Source: Luzula sylvatica
Taxonomy: Eukaryota > Streptophyta > Magnoliopsida > Poales > Juncaceae
Reading direction: 5' to 3'
Length of the DNA: 64,000 nucleotides
Assembly: GCA_946800325.1 (NCBI GenBank)
Contig: OX326960.1
Location: 9,646,893-9,710,892 of the forward strand
Positions 13,365 to 26,800 of this stretch are shown in pieces. A program made the position numbers and the translations under genes. The notes beneath the pieces are model-generated. The model was not told where the DNA came from. It ran no database searches and saw only the letters and a list, made by a program, of their open reading frames with translations. Numbering within the stretch: position 1 is the stretch's first letter; every line of letters begins with the position of its first letter.

Positions 13365-13402
13365 CCCCCTACCCCCCCTTCCAAAGGGGGGTAGGGGGTA
13401 AA
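13365..13402. other. Satellite inversion junction
   Basis: The array changes orientation here. The left arm ends TA, C7, TT (13369-13380). The right arm starts CCA and then AA, G6, TA, G5. The arms can pair around a 3-nt CCA loop, with one base difference in the C7/G6 tracts. Beyond the first monomer the arms are not mirror images: the right arm has TCTTCAAA then a 12-G tract, while the left arm in reverse complement has TCTCCAAA then a 7-G tract. That argues against a simple fold-back read or assembly artefact of one sequence. Confidence 0.9.
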
Positions 13403-16400
13403 AATCTTCAAAGGGGGGGGGGGGTAGGGGGTAAAAATCTCCAAAGGGGGGGTTGGGGGTAAAAATCTCCAAAGGGGGGTAAGGGGTAAAAATCTCTAAA
13501 GAGGGGGTAGGGGGTAAAAATCTACCAAGGGGGGGTAGGGGGTAAAAATCTCCAAAGGGGGGGGGGGGGGGTAGGGGGTAAAAATCTCCAGGGGTAGGGG
13601 GTAAAAATCTTCAAAGGGTGGGGGGGGGTAAAAATCTCTAAAGGGGGGTGTGGCGGGGGGGGGGGGTAGGTGGTAAAAATCTCCAAAGTGGGGTATTGGG
13701 TAAAAATCTCCAAAGGGGGGGGGGGGTAGGGGGTAAAAATCTTCAAAGGGGAGGTAGGGGTAAAAATCTCCAAAGGGGGGGTAGGGGGTAAAAATCTCCC
13801 AAGGGGGGGGTAGGGGGTAAAAATCTCCAAAGGGGGGTAGGGGGTAAAAATCTCCAAAGGGGGGGTACGGGGTAAAAATCTCCAAAGGGGGGGTACGGGG
13901 TAAAAACCTTCAAAGGGGGGGGGGGGGGGGTAGGTGGTAAAAATCTCTAAGGGGGGGGGAGGGGGGTAGGTGGTAAAAATCTCCAAAGTGGGGTATTGGG
14001 TAAAAATCTCCAAAGGGGGGGGGGGGGGGTAGGGGGTAAAAGTCTTCAAAGGGGAGGTAGGGGGTAAAAATCTCCAAAGGGGGGGGGGGGGGTAGGTGGT
14101 AAAAATCTCCAAAGTGGGGTATTGGGTAAAAATCTCCAAAGGGGGGGGGGGGTAGGGGGTAAAAATCTCCCAAGCGGGGGTAGGGGGTAAAAATATCCAA
14201 AGGGGGGTAGGGGAAAAAATCTCTAAAGGGGGGTAGGGGGTAAAAATCTCCCAAGGGGGGGGGTAGGGGGTAAAAATCTCCAAAAGGGGGGAGGTAGGGG
14301 GTAAAAATCTCCAAAGGGGGGGTAGGGGGTAAAAATCTCGGAAGGGCGGGTAGGGAGTGAAAATCTCCGAAGGGGGGGGGGGGGATTGGGGTAAAAATCT
14401 CCCAAGGGGGGGGTAGGGGGTAAAAATATCCAAAGGGGGGTTGGGGGTAAAAATCTCTAAAGGGGGGTAGGGGGTAAAAATCTCCCAAGAAGGGGGGGGG
14501 GGGTAGGGGGTAAAAATCTCCAAAGGGGGGGTAGGGGGTAAAAATCTCCAAAGGGGGGGTAGGGGATAAAAATCTCCAAAGGGGGGGTAGGGTGTAAAAA
14601 TATCCAAAGGGAGGGTAGGGTGTAAAAATCTCGGAAGGGGGGGTAGGGAGTAAAAATCTCCGAAGGGGTGGTGGGGGTAAAAATCTCCCAAGGGGGGGTA
14701 GGGGGTAAAAATCTCCAAAGGTGGGGTAGGGGGTAAAAATCTCCAAAGGGGGGTAGGGGTAAAAATCTCTAAAGGGGGGGAGGGGGGGTAGGGGGTAAAA
14801 ATCTCCCAAGGGGGGGTTGGGGGTAAAAATCTCCAAAGGGGGGGTAGGGGGTAAAAATCTTCAAAGGGGGGGGGGGGGGGGTAGGGGGTAAAAATCACCA
14901 AAGGGGGGGTAGGGGGTAAAAATATCCAAAGGGGGGTAGGGGGTAAAAATCTCCCAAGGGAGGGTAGGGGGTAAAAATGTCCCAAGGGGGGGTAGGGGGT
15001 AAAAATCTCCAAAGGGGGGGTAGGGCGTAAAAATCTTCAAAGGGGGGGGGGGGGGGGGGTAGGGGGTAAAAATCTCGGAAGGGGGGGGTTGGGAGTAAAA
15101 ATCTCCGAAGGTGGGGGGGGGGGGGTTGTGGGTAAAAATCTCCAAAGGGGGGGGGGGGTAGGGGGTAAAAATCTCCAAAGGGGGGTGGGTAGGGGGTAAA
15201 AATATCCAAAGGGGGGTAGGGGGCAAAAATCTCTAAAGGGTGGGGGGGGGGGGGGTAGGGAGTAAAAATCTCCCAAGGGGGGGTAGGGGGTAAAAATCTC
15301 CAAAGGGGGGGGGGGGGTAGGGGTAAAAATATCCAAAGGGGGGGGGTAGGGGGTAAAAATCTCGGAAGTAGGGAGTAAAAATCTACGAAGGGGGGGGGGG
15401 GTAGGGGGTAAAAATCTCCAAAGGGGGGGGGGGGTAGGGGGTAAAAATCTCCAAAGGGGGGGTAGGGGGTAAAAATCTCCAAAGGGGGGGTAGGGTGTAA
15501 AAATATCCAAAGGGGGGTAGGGGGTAAAATATCCAAAGGGGGGGGGGTAGGGGGTAAAAATCTCGGAAGGGGGGGTAGGGAGTAAAAATCTCCCAAGGGG
15601 TGGTGGGGGTAAAAATCACCCAAGGGGGGGTAGGGGGTAAAAATCTCCAAAGGTGGGGTAGGGTGTAAAAATCTCCAAAGGGGGGGTAGGGGGTAAAAAT
15701 CTCCCAAGGGGGGGTAGGGGGTTAAAATCTCCAAAGGGGGGGTAGGGTGTAAAAATCTCCAAAGGGGGGGTAGGGGGTAAAAATCTTCAAAGGGAGGGTA
15801 GGGGGTAAAAATCACCAAAGGGGGGGGGGGGTAGGGGGTAAAAATATCCAAAGGGGGGTAGGGGTAAAAATCTCCCAAGGGGGGGTAGGGGGTAAAAAAT
15901 GTCCCAAGGGGGGGTAGGGGGTAAAAATCTCCAGGGGTACGGGGTAAAAATCTTCAAAGGGGTGTAGGGGGTAAAAATCTCTAACGGGGTGGGGGGGGGG
16001 GTAGGTGGTAAAAATCTCCAAAGTGGGGTATGGGGTAAAAATTTCCAAAGGGGGGGTAGGAGGTAAAAATCTTCGAAGGGGGGGGGGGGGGGTAGGGGGT
16101 AAAAATCTCCAAAGGGGGAGGTAGGGGGTAAAAATCTCCCAATAATTGGGGGTAGGGGGTAAAAATCTCCAAATCGGGGGTAGGGGGTAAAAATCTCCAA
16201 AGGAGGGTAGGGGGTAAAAATCTCCAAAGGGGGGGTAGGGGGAAAAAATCTCCCAAGGGGGGGTAGGGGGTAAAAATCTCCAAAGGGGGGGTAGGGGGTA
16301 AAAATCTCCAAAGGGGGGGTAGGGAGTAAAAATCTTCAAAGGGGGGGGGGGGGGTAGTGGGTAAAAATCTCTAAGGGGGGGGGGGGGGGGGTAGGTGGTA

Positions 16401-19400
16401 AAAATCTCCAAAGTGGGGTATGGGGTAAAAATCTCCAAAGGGGGGTAGGTGGTAAAAATCTCCAGGGGTAGGGGGTAAAAATCTCTAAAGGGGGGGTAGG
16501 GGGTAAAAATCTTCAAAGGGGGGGTAGGGGGTAAAAATCTCCAAAGGGGGGGTAGGGGGTAAAAATATCCAAAGGGGGGTAGGTGGTAAAAATCTCTAAA
16601 GGGGGGGTAGGTGGTAAAAATCTCCAGGGGTAGGGGGTAAAAATCTCTAAAGAGGGGGGGGGGCGGGGTGGGGGGGGTGGGTAGGTGCTAAAAATCTACA
16701 AAGTGGGGTATGGGGTAAAAATCTCCAAAGGGGGGTAGGGGGTAAAAATCTCCAAAGGGAGGGGTAGGGGGTAAAAATCTTCAAAGGGGGGGTAGGGGGC
16801 AAAAATCTCCAAAGGGGGGGTAGGGGGTCAAAATCTCCAAAGGGGGGGTAGGGGTTAAAAATCTCCAAAGGGGGGTAGGGGATAAAAATCTGCAAAGGGA
16901 GGGTATGGGTAAAAATCTCTAAAGGGGGGGGGGGGGGGTAGGTGGTAAAAATCTCCAAAGTGGGGTATGGGGTAAAAATCTCCAAAGGGGGGTTAGGGGG
17001 TAAAAATCTCCAAAGGGGGGGTAGGGGGTTAAAATCTTCAAAGGGGGGGTAGGGGGTAAAAATCTCCAAAGGGGGTTTGGGGATAAAAATATCCAAAGGG
17101 GGGTAGGGGGTAAAAATCTCTAAAGGGGGGGTGGGGGGGGGGGGGTAGGTGGTAAAAATCTCCAAAGTGGGGTATGGGGTAAAAATCTCAAAAGGGGGGG
17201 GAGGGGGGTAGAGGGTAAAAATCTTCAAAGGGGGGGGGGGGGGGGGGGGGTAGGGGGTAAAAATCTCCAAAGGGGGTGTAGGGGGTAAAAATCTCCAAAG
17301 GGGGGATAGGGGGTCAAAATCTCCAAAGCGGGGGTAGGGGGTAAAAATCTCCAAATGGGGGTAGGAGTAAAAATCTTCAAAGGGGGGGTAGGGGGTAAAA
17401 ATCTCCAAAGGGGGGGTTGGGGGTAAAAATCTCCAAAGTGGGGTATGGGGTAAAAATCTCCAAAGGGAGGGGTAGGGGGTAAAAATCTTCAAAGGGCGGG
17501 TAGGGTGTAAAAATCTCCAAAGGGGGGGGGGGGTAGGGGGTAAAAATCTCAAAAGGGGGGTTAGGGGGTAAAAATCTCCAATGGGGGGGTAGGGGGTAAA
17601 AATCTCGGAAGGGGGGGGGGGGGGGTAGGGCGTAAAAATCTCCGAAGGGGGGGGGGGTTTGGGTGTAAAAATCTCCAAAGGGGGGGGGGGTAGGGGGTAA
17701 AAATATCCAAAGGGGGGTAGGGGGTAAAAATCTCTAAAGGGGGGGGGGGGGGGTAGGGGGTAAAAATGTCCAAAGGGGGGTAGGGGGTAAAAATCTCCAA
17801 AGGGGGGGGGGGGTAGGGGGTAAAAATATCCAAAGGGGGGTAGGGGGTAAAAATCTCTAAAGGGGGGGGGGGGGGTAGGGGGTAAAAATATCCAAAGGGG
17901 GGGTAGGGGGTAAAAATCTCCAAAGGGGGGGTAGGGGTAAAAATCTCCAAAGGGGGGGTAGGGGGTAAAAATCTCCAAAGGGGGGGTAGGGTGTAAAAAT
18001 ATTCAAAGGGGGGGTAGGGGGTAAAAATATCAAAAGGGGGGGTAGGGTGTAAAAATCTCGGAACGGGGGGGGTAGGGAGTAAAAATCTCCGAAGGGGTGG
18101 TGGGGGTAAAAATCTCCCAAGGGGGGGTAGGGGGTAAAAATCTCCAAAGGTGGGGTAAGGGGTTAAAATCTCCTAAGGGGGCTAGGGGGTAAAAATCTCT
18201 AAAGGGGGGGGGGGGGGGGGGGGGGTAGGGGGTAAAAATCTCCCAAGGGGGGGGTAGGGGGTAAAAATCTCCAAAGGGGGGGTAGGGGGTAAAAATCTTC
18301 AAGGGGGGGGGGGGGTAGGGGGTAAAAATATCCAAAGGGGGGTAGGTGGTAAAAATCTCCCAAGGTGGGGTAGGGGGTAAAAATGTCCCAAGGGGGGGGG
18401 GGGGGGGGTAGGTGGTAAAAATCTCCAGGGGTAGGGGGTAAAAATCTTCAAAGGGGGGGTAGGGGGTAAAAATCTCTAAAGGGGGGGTGGGGGGGGGGTA
18501 AAAATCTCCCAAGGGGGGGGGTAGGGGGTAAAAATCTCCAAAGGGGGGGTAGGGGGTAAAAATCTCCAAAGGGGGGGGGGGGGAGGGTGTAAAAATCTTC
18601 AAAGGGGGGGTAGGGGGTAAATATCTCCAAAGGGGGCGGGGGGGGTAGGGGGTTAAAATATCCAAAGGGGGGTAGGGGGTAAATATCTCTAAAGGGGGGG
18701 GGGGTTAGGGGGTAAAAATCTCCCGAGGGGGGGTAGGGGGTAAAAATCTCCAAAGGGGGGGGGGGGGGGGTAGGGGGTAAAAATCTTCAAAGGGGGGTAG
18801 GGTATAAAAATATCCAAAGGGGGGGGGGGGGGGGGTAGGGGGTAAAAATATCCAAAGGGGGGGTAGTGGGTAAAAATCTCGGAAGGGGGGTAGGGAGTAA
18901 AAATCTCCGAAAGGGTGGTGGGGGTAAAAATCTCCCAAGGGGGGGTAGGGGTAAAAATCTCTAAAGGGGGGGGGGGGGGTGGTAGGGGTTAAAAATCTCC
19001 CAAGGGGGGGGTAGAGGGTAAAAATCTCCAAAGGGGGGGTAGGGGGTAAAAATCTCCAAAGGGGGGGGGGGGGGGGGGTAGGAGGTAAAAATCTCCAAAG
19101 GGGGGGGGGGGGGTAGGGGGTAAAAATATCCCAAGGGGGGGGTAGGGGGTAAAAATGTCCCAAGGGGGGGGTAGGGGTTAAAAATCTCCAGGGGTAGGGG
19201 GTAAAAATCTTCAAAGGGGGGAGGGGGGGGGGGGTAGGTGGTAAAAATCTCTAAAGGGGGGGGTGGGGGGGGGGGGTAGGGGTAAAAATCTCCAAAGGGG
19301 GGGTAGGGGTAAAAATCTCCAAAGGGGGGGTAGGGGGTAAAAAACTCCCAGGGGGGGGGGGGGGGGGGGGGGTAGGGGGTAAAAATCTCCAAAGGGGGGG

Positions 19401-20899
19401 AGGGGTTAAAAATCTCCAAAGGGGGGGGTAGGGGGTAAAAATCTCCCAAGGGGGGGTAGGGGGTAAAAATCTCCAAAGGGGTGGTAGGGGGTACAAATCT
19501 CCAAAGGGGGGTAGGGTGTAAAAATCATCAAAGGGGGGGGGGGGGGGTAGGGGGTAGAATTCTCTAAGGCGGGGGGGAGGGGGGGTAGGTGGTAAAAATC
19601 TCCAAAGTGGGGTATGGGGTAAAAATCTCCAAAGGGGGGGGGGGGGTAGGGGGTAAAAATCTCCAAAGGGGGGTAGGGGGTAAAAATCTTCAAAGGGGGG
19701 GTAGGGGTAAAAATCTCGAAAGGGGGGGGTGGGGGGGGGGGGGGCGGTGGTAAAAATCTCCAAAGTGGGGTATGGGGTAAAAATCTTCAAAGGGGGGGTA
19801 GGGGGTAAAAAAACTCCAAAGGGGGGTAGGGGGTAAAAAACTCCCAAGGGGGGGGGGGGGGGGGGGGTAGAGGGTAAAAATCTCCAAAGCGGGGGTAGGG
19901 GGTAAAAATCTCCCAAGGGGGGGTAGGGGGTAAAAATCTCCAAAGGGGGGGTAGGGGGTAAAAATCTCCAAAGGGGGGGGGGGGGAGGGTGTAAAAATCT
20001 TCAAAGGGGGGGGGGGGGGGTAGGGGGTAAAAATCTCTAGGGGGGGGGGGGTAGGTGGTAAAAATCTCCAAAGTGGGGTATGGGGTAAAAATCTCCAAAG
20101 GGGGGTAGGGGGTAAAAATCTTCAAAGGGGGGGTAGGGGGTAAAAATCTCCAAAGGGGGGGTAGGGGGTAAAAATATCCAAAGGGGGGTAGGGGGTAAAA
20201 ATCTCCCAAGGGGGGGTAGGGGTTTAAAATCTCCAATGGGGGGATAGGGGGTAAAAATCTCCAGGGGTAGGGGGGTAAAAATCTCCAAAGGGGGGTAGGT
20301 GGTAAAAATCTACAAAGTGGGGGGGGGGGGGGGGGTAGGTGGTAAAAATCTACAAAGTGGGGTATGGGGTAAAAATCTCCAAAGGGGGGTAGGGGGTAAA
20401 AATCTCCAAAGGAAGGGGTAGGGGGTAAAAATCTTCAAAGGGGGGGTAGGGGGTAAAAATCTCCCAAGGGGGGGTAGGGGGTAAAAATCTCCAAAGGGGG
20501 GGGTGTAGGGGGTAAAAATCTCCAAAGCGGGGGGGGGGGGGGGGGGGGGGTAGGGGGTAAAAATCTCCAAACGGGGGGGTAGGGGTTAAAAATATCAAAA
20601 GAGGGGTAGGGGGTAAAAATCTCCAAAGAGGGGGTAGGGGGTAAAAATCACCAATGGGGGGGGGGGGGGGGGTAGGGGGTAAAAATATCCAGAGGGGGGG
20701 TAGGGGGTAAAAATCTCGGAAGGGGGGGGTAGGGAGTAAAAATCTCCCAAGGGGGGGGGGGGAGTAGAGGGTAAAAATCTCCCAAGGGGGGGTAGGGGTA
20801 AAAATCTCCAAAGGGGGGTTAGGGGGTAAAAATCTCCAAATGGGGGGTAGGGGGTAAAAAGCTTCAAAGGGGGGGGGGGGGGGGGGGGTGGGGGGGGGG

Positions 20900-23800
20900 G
20901 GGTAGGTGGTAAAAATCTCCAAAGGGGGGGGGGTAGGGGTAAAAATCTCCAAAGGGGGGGGGTGGTAGGTGGTAAAAATCTCCCAAGGGCGGGTAGGGGG
21001 TAAAAATCTCCAAAGGGGGGGTAGGGGGTAAAAATCTCCAAAGGGGGGGTAGGGGGTAAAAATCTCCAAAGGGGGGGTAGGGGTCAAAAATCTCCAAAGG
21101 GGGGGTAGGGGGTAAAAATCTCCCAAGGGGGGGGGGGGGGGGGGGGGGTAGGGAGTAAAAATCTCCGTAGGGGGGTAGGGGGTAAAAATCTCCCTAGGGG
21201 GGGTTGGGAGTAAAAATCTCCAAAGGGGGGGTAGGGGGTAAAAATATCCAAAAGGGCGGGTAGGGGGTAAAAATATCCAAAGGGGGGGGGGGGGGTAGGG
21301 GGTAAAAATCTCCCAAGGGGGGGTATGGGGTAAAAATTTCCAAAGGGGGTAGGGGGAAAAAATCTCTAAAGGGCGGGTAGGGGGTAAAAATCTCCCAAGG
21401 GGGGGAAGGGGGTAAAAATCTCAAAAGGGGGGGTAGGGGGTAAAAATCTTCAAAGGGGGGGGGGGGGGGGGGTAGGGGGTAAAAATCTTCAAAGGGGGGT
21501 TAGGGCGTAAAAATCTCCAAAGGGGGGGGGGGGGGGGTAGGGGGTAAAAATCTTCAAAGTGGGGTATGGGGTAAAAATCTCCAAAGAGGGGGTAGGGGGT
21601 AAAAATCTCCAAAGGGGGGGTAGGGGGTAAAAATCTTCAAAGGGGGGGGGGGGGGTAGGGGGTAAATATCTCCAAAGGGGAGGTAGGGGGTAAGAAAATC
21701 CAAAGGGGGGTACGGGGTAAAAATCTCGAAAGGGGGGGTAGGGGGTAAAAATCTCCCAAGGGGGGGTAGGGGGTAAAAATCTCCAAAGGGGGGGTAGGGG
21801 GTAAAAATTTCCAAAGGGGGGGTAGGGGGTAAAAATCTCCAAAGGGGGGGTAGGGGGTAAAAATCTCGGAAGGGAGGGTAGGGAGTAAAAATCTCCGAAG
21901 GGGGGGGGGGGGTAGTGGGTAAAAATCCCCAAAGGGTGGGTAGGGGGTAAAAATCTCCAAAGGGGGGGGGAGGGGGGGGGTAGGGGGTAAAAATATCCAA
22001 AGGGGGGGGAGGGGGGGGGGTAGGGGGTAAAAATATCCAAAGGGGGGGGAGGGGGGGTAGGGGGTAAAAATATCCAAAGGGGGGTAGGGGGTAAAAATCT
22101 GTAAAGGGGGGGGGGGGTAGGGGGTAAAAATCTCCCAAGGGGGGGGGGGGGGGGGGGGGTAGGGGGTAAAATCTCCAAAGGGGGGGTAGGGGGTAAAAAT
22201 CTCCAAAGGGGGGGTAGGGTGTAAAAATCTCCAAAGGGGGGGTAGGGGGTAAAAATCTCCAAAGGAGGGGTAGGGGGTAAAAATCTCCAAAGGGGGGGTA
22301 GGGTGTAAACATATCCAAAGGGGGGGTAGGGGGTAAAAATATCCAAAGGGGGGGGGGGGGGGTAGGGGGTAAAAATCTCGGAAGGGGGGGTATGGAGTAA
22401 AAATCTCCGAAGGGGGGGTATGGGGTAAAAAGTTCCAAAGGGGGGGGGGGGGTAGGGGGTAAAAATCTCCCAAGGGGGGGTAGGGGTAAAAATCTTCAAA
22501 GGGGAGGTACGGGGTAAAAATCTCTAAGGGGGGGGGGGGGGGTAGGTGCTAAAAATTTCCAAAGTGGGGTAGGGGGTAAAAATCTCCAAAGGGGGGGGGG
22601 TATGGGGTAAAAATCTCCAAAGGGGGTGGGGGTAAAAATTTCCGAAAGGGGGGTAGGAGGGTAAAAATCTCCAAAGGGGGGGGGGGGGGGGGGGGGCGGG
22701 GGTAGGGGTAAAAATCTCTAAAGGGGGGGTGGTAGGTAGTAAAATCTCCATAGGGGGGGGGGGGTAGGGGGTAAAAATCTCCCTAGGGGGGTAGGGGGGT
22801 AAAAATCTCCAAAGGGGGGGTAGGGGGTAAAAATCTCCAAAGGGGGGGGTAGGGGGTAAAAATCTCCAAAAGGGCAGGTAGGGGGTAAAAATATCCAAAG
22901 GGGGGGGTGTGGGGTAGGGGGTAAAAATCTCCCAAGGGGGGGGGGGGTAGGGGGTAAAAATCTCCAAAGAGGGGGTAGGGTGTAAAAATCCCCAAAGGGG
23001 GGGTAGGGGGTAAAAATCTCGAAAGGGGGGGTAGGTGGTAAAAATATCCAAAGGGGGGGTAGGGGGTACAAATCTCGGAAGGGGGTGTAGGGAGTAAAAA
23101 TCTCCGAATGGGGGGGGGGGGGGTAGGGGGTAAAAATCTCCGAAGGGGGGGGGGTTAGGGGGTAAAAATCTCCAAAGGGGAGTTAGGGGGTAAAAATCTC
23201 CAAATGGGGGGTAGGGGGTAAAAATCTTCAAAGGGGGGGTAGGGGGGGGGGGGTAGGTGGTAAAAATCTCCAAAGGGGGGGGGGGGGGGGGGGGGTAGGG
23301 GTAAAAATCTCCAAAGGGGGGGGGTGGTAGGTGGTAAAAATCTCCCAAGGGCGGGTAGGGGGTAAAAATCTCCAAAGGGGGGGTAGGGGGTAAAAATCTC
23401 CAAAGGGGGGGTAGGGGGTAAAAATCTCCAAAGGGGGGGTCGGGGTCAAAAATCTCCAAAGGGGGGGTAGGGGGTAAAAATCTCGGAAGGGGGGGGGGGG
23501 GGTAGGGAGTAAAAATCTCCGTAGGGGGGGGTAGGGGGTAAAAATCTCCCAAGGGGGGGTTGGGAGTAAAAATCTCCAAAGGGGGGGTAGGGGGTAAAAA
23601 TATCCAAAAGGGCGGGTAGGGGGTAAAAATATCCAAAGGGGGGGGGGGGGGTAGGGGGTAAAAATCTCCAAAGGGGGTAGGGGGAAAAATCTCTAAAGGG
23701 GGGTTAGGGGGTAAAAATCTCCCAAGGGGTGGAAGGGGGTAAAAATCTCCAAAGGGGGGTTGGGGGTAAAAATCTCCAAAGGGGGGTAGGGGGTAAAAAT

Positions 23801-26800
23801 TTACAAAGGGGGGTAGGGGGTAAAAATCTCTAAAGGGGCGGTAGGGGGTAAAAATCTCCCAAGGGGGGGGGGGGGGGGGTAGTTGGTAAAAATCTCCAAA
23901 GGGGGGGTTCGGGGTAAAAATCTCCAAAGGGGGGGGGGGGGTAGGGGGTAAAAATCTTCAAAGGGGGGGGGGGGGGTAGGGGTAAAAATCTTCAAAGGGG
24001 GGTTAGGGCGTAAAAATCTCCAAAGGGGGGGGGGGGGGGTAGGGGGTAAAATTCTTCAAAGTGGGGTATGGGGTAAAAATCTCCAAAGGGGGGGTAGGGG
24101 GTAAAAATCTCCAAAGGGGGGGTAGGGGGTCAAAATCTTCAAAGGGGGGGGGGGGGGGGGGTAGGGGGTAAAAATCTCCAAAGGGGAGGTAGGGGGTAAG
24201 AAAATCCAAAGGGGGGTAGGGGGTAAAAATCTCGAAAGGGGGGGTAGGGGGTAAAAATCTCCCAAGGGGGGGGTAGGGGGTAAAAATCTCCAAAGGGGGG
24301 GTAGGGGGTAAAAATCTCCAAAGGGGGGGGGGGGGGGGGGGTAGGGGGTAAAAATCTCCAAAGGGGGGGTAGGGGGTAAAAATCTCGGAAGGGAGGGTAG
24401 GGAGTAAAAATCTCCGAAGGGGGGGGGGGGGTAGTGGGTAAAAATATCCAAAGGGGGGGGAGGGGGGGGGGGGGTAGGGGGTAAAAATATCCAAAGGGGG
24501 GTAGGGGGTAAAAATCTGTAAAGGGGGGGGGGGGGGGGGGTAGGTGGTAAAAATCTCCCAAGGGGGGGGGGGGGGCGGTAGGGGGTAAAAATCTCCAAAG
24601 GGGCGGTAGGGGGTAAAAATCTCCAAAGGGGGGGTAGGGTGTAAAAATCTCCAAAGGGGGGGTAGGGGGTAAAAATCTCCAAAGGGGGGGTAGGGGTAAA
24701 AATCTCCAAAGGGGGGGGGGGGGTAGGGGGTAAAAATCTCGGAAGGGGGGGTATGGAGTAAAAATCTCCGAAGGGGGGGTATGGGGTAAAAAGTTCCAAA
24801 GGGGGGGGGGGGGTAGGGGGTAAAAATCTCCCAAGGGGGGGTAGGGGTAAAAATCTTAAAAGGGGAGGTACGGGGTAAAAATCTCTAGGGGGGGGGTATG
24901 GGGTAAAAATCTCCAAAGTGGGGTAGGGGGTAAAAATCTCCAAAGGGGGGGGGGGGGTATGGGGTAAAAATCTCCAAAGGGGGTGGGGGTAAAAATCTCC
25001 GAAAGGGGGGTAGGAGGGTAAAAATCTCCAAAGGGGTGGGCGGGGGTAGGGGTAAAAATCTCTAAAGGGGGGGTGGTAGGTAGTAAAAATCTCCATAGGG
25101 GGGGGGGGGTGGGGGGTAAAAATCTCCCTAGGGGGGTAGGGGGTAAAAATCTCCAAAGGGGGGGTAGGGGGTAAAAATCTCCAAAGGGGGGGTAGGGGGT
25201 AAAAATCTCCAAAAGGGCAGGTAGGGGGTAAAAATATCCAAAGGGGGGGGTGTGGGGTAGGGGGTAAAAATCTCCCAAGGGGGGGGGGGGGGGGGGGGGG
25301 TAGGGGGTAAAAATCTCCAAAGGGGGGGTCGGGGGTAAAAATCTCCAAAGGGGGGTAGGGGGTAAAAATCTCCAAAGGGGGGGTAGGTGGTAAAAATATC
25401 CAAAGGGGGGGTAGGGGGTACAAATCTCGGAAGGGGGTGTAGGGAGTAAAAATCTCCGAATGGGGGGGGGGGTAGGGGGTAAAAATCTCCGAAGGGGGGG
25501 GGGGTAGGGGGTAAAAATCTCCAAAGGGGGGTTAGGGGGTAAAAATCTCCAAATGGGGGGTAGGGGGTAAAAATCTTCAAAGGGGGGGTAGGGGGGGTAG
25601 GTGGTAAAAATCTCCAAAGGGGGGGGGTAGTGGTAAAAATCTCCAAAGGGGGGGGTGGTAGGTGGTAAAAATCTCCCAAGGGCGGGTAGGGGGTAAAAAT
25701 CTCCAAAGGGGGGGTAGGGGGTAAAAATCTCCAAAGGGGGGGTAGGGGGTAAAAATCTCCAAAGGGGGGGTCGGGGTCAAAAATCTCCAAAGGGGGGGTA
25801 GGGGGTAAAAATTTCGGAAGGGAGGGGGGGGGTAGGGAGTAAAAATCTCCGTAGGGGGGGTAGGGGGTAAAAATCTCCCAAGGGGGGGTTGGGAGTAAAA
25901 ATCTCCAAAGGGGGGGTAGGGGGTAAAAATATCCAAAAGGGCGGGTAGGGGGTAAAAATATCCAAAGGGGGGGGGGGGGTAGGGGGTAAAAATCTCCCAA
26001 GGAGGGGTAGGGGTAAAAATCTCCCAAGGGAGGGTAGGGGGTAAAAATCTCCAAAGGGGGGGTAGGGGGTAAAAATCTCCAAAGGGGGGGTAGGGGGTAA
26101 AAATCTCCAAAGGGGGGGTAGGGGGTAAAAATCTCCAAAGGGGGGGTAGGGGGTAAAAATCTCCGAAGGGAAGGTAGGGAGTAAAAATCTCCGAAGGGGG
26201 GGGGGTAGTGGGTAAAAATCCCCAAAGGGTGGGTAGGGGGTAAAAATCTCCAAAGGGGGGGGGGTGGTGGGGGGGGGGGTAGGGGGTAAAAATACCCAAA
26301 GGGGGGGGGGGGAGGGGGGGGTTAGGGGGTAAAAATATCCAAAGGGGGGGGAGGGGGGGGTAGGGGGTAAAAATATCCAAAGGGGGGGGGGGGGTAGGGG
26401 GTAAAAATCTTGGAAGGGGGGGTATGGAGTAAAAATCTCCGAAGGGGGGGTATGGGGTAAAAAGTTCCAAAGGGGGGGGGGGGGGTAGGGGGTAAAAATC
26501 TCCCAAGGGGGGGTAGGGGTAAAAATCTTCAAAGGGGAGGTACGGGGTAAAAATCTCTAAGGGGGGGGGGGGGTAGGTGCTAAAAATTTCCAAAGTGGGG
26601 TAGGGGGTAAAAATCTCCAAAGGGGGGGGTATGGGGTAAAAATCTCCAAAGGGGGTGGGGGTAAAAATTTCCGAAAGGGGGGTAGGAGGGTAAAAATCTC
26701 CAAAGGGGGGGGGCGTGGGTGGGGGTAAAAATCTCTAAAGGGGGGGTGGTAGGTAGTAAAAATCTCCATAGGGGGGGGTAGGGGGTAAAAATCTCCAAAG

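Larger units (their letters stand above)
1..13380 (+). repeat. 28-bp satellite array, C-rich strand on top
   Basis: Continuous tandem array. The monomer read on this strand is TTTGGAGATTTTTA, then C5, TA, then a C run that is usually 6-8 but reaches 27 (6314-6340). The modal period is 28 bp, for example between TTT at 13323 and 13351. Common variants are GATATTTTT, AGAGATTTTT, GAAGATTTTT, a C4 second tract, and TCCGAGATTTTTACTCCC. The consensus has no TAA, TAG or TGA in any frame on this strand, so it is open in all three frames. I see no embedded gene or transposon. The left edge of the array is outside the window. I do not recognise the family by name. Confidence 0.97.

Noticed and set aside
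1..13380. CRISPR array, because of regular short repeats
   Set aside because: There are no unique spacers; every unit is a variant of the same 28-bp sequence, and the context is a plant genome.
13365..13402. Palindromic assembly or library artefact at the inversion
   Set aside because: The arms match for about one monomer only and then carry different variant orders, whereas a fold-back artefact would give identical arms. Spanning reads are still the decisive test.
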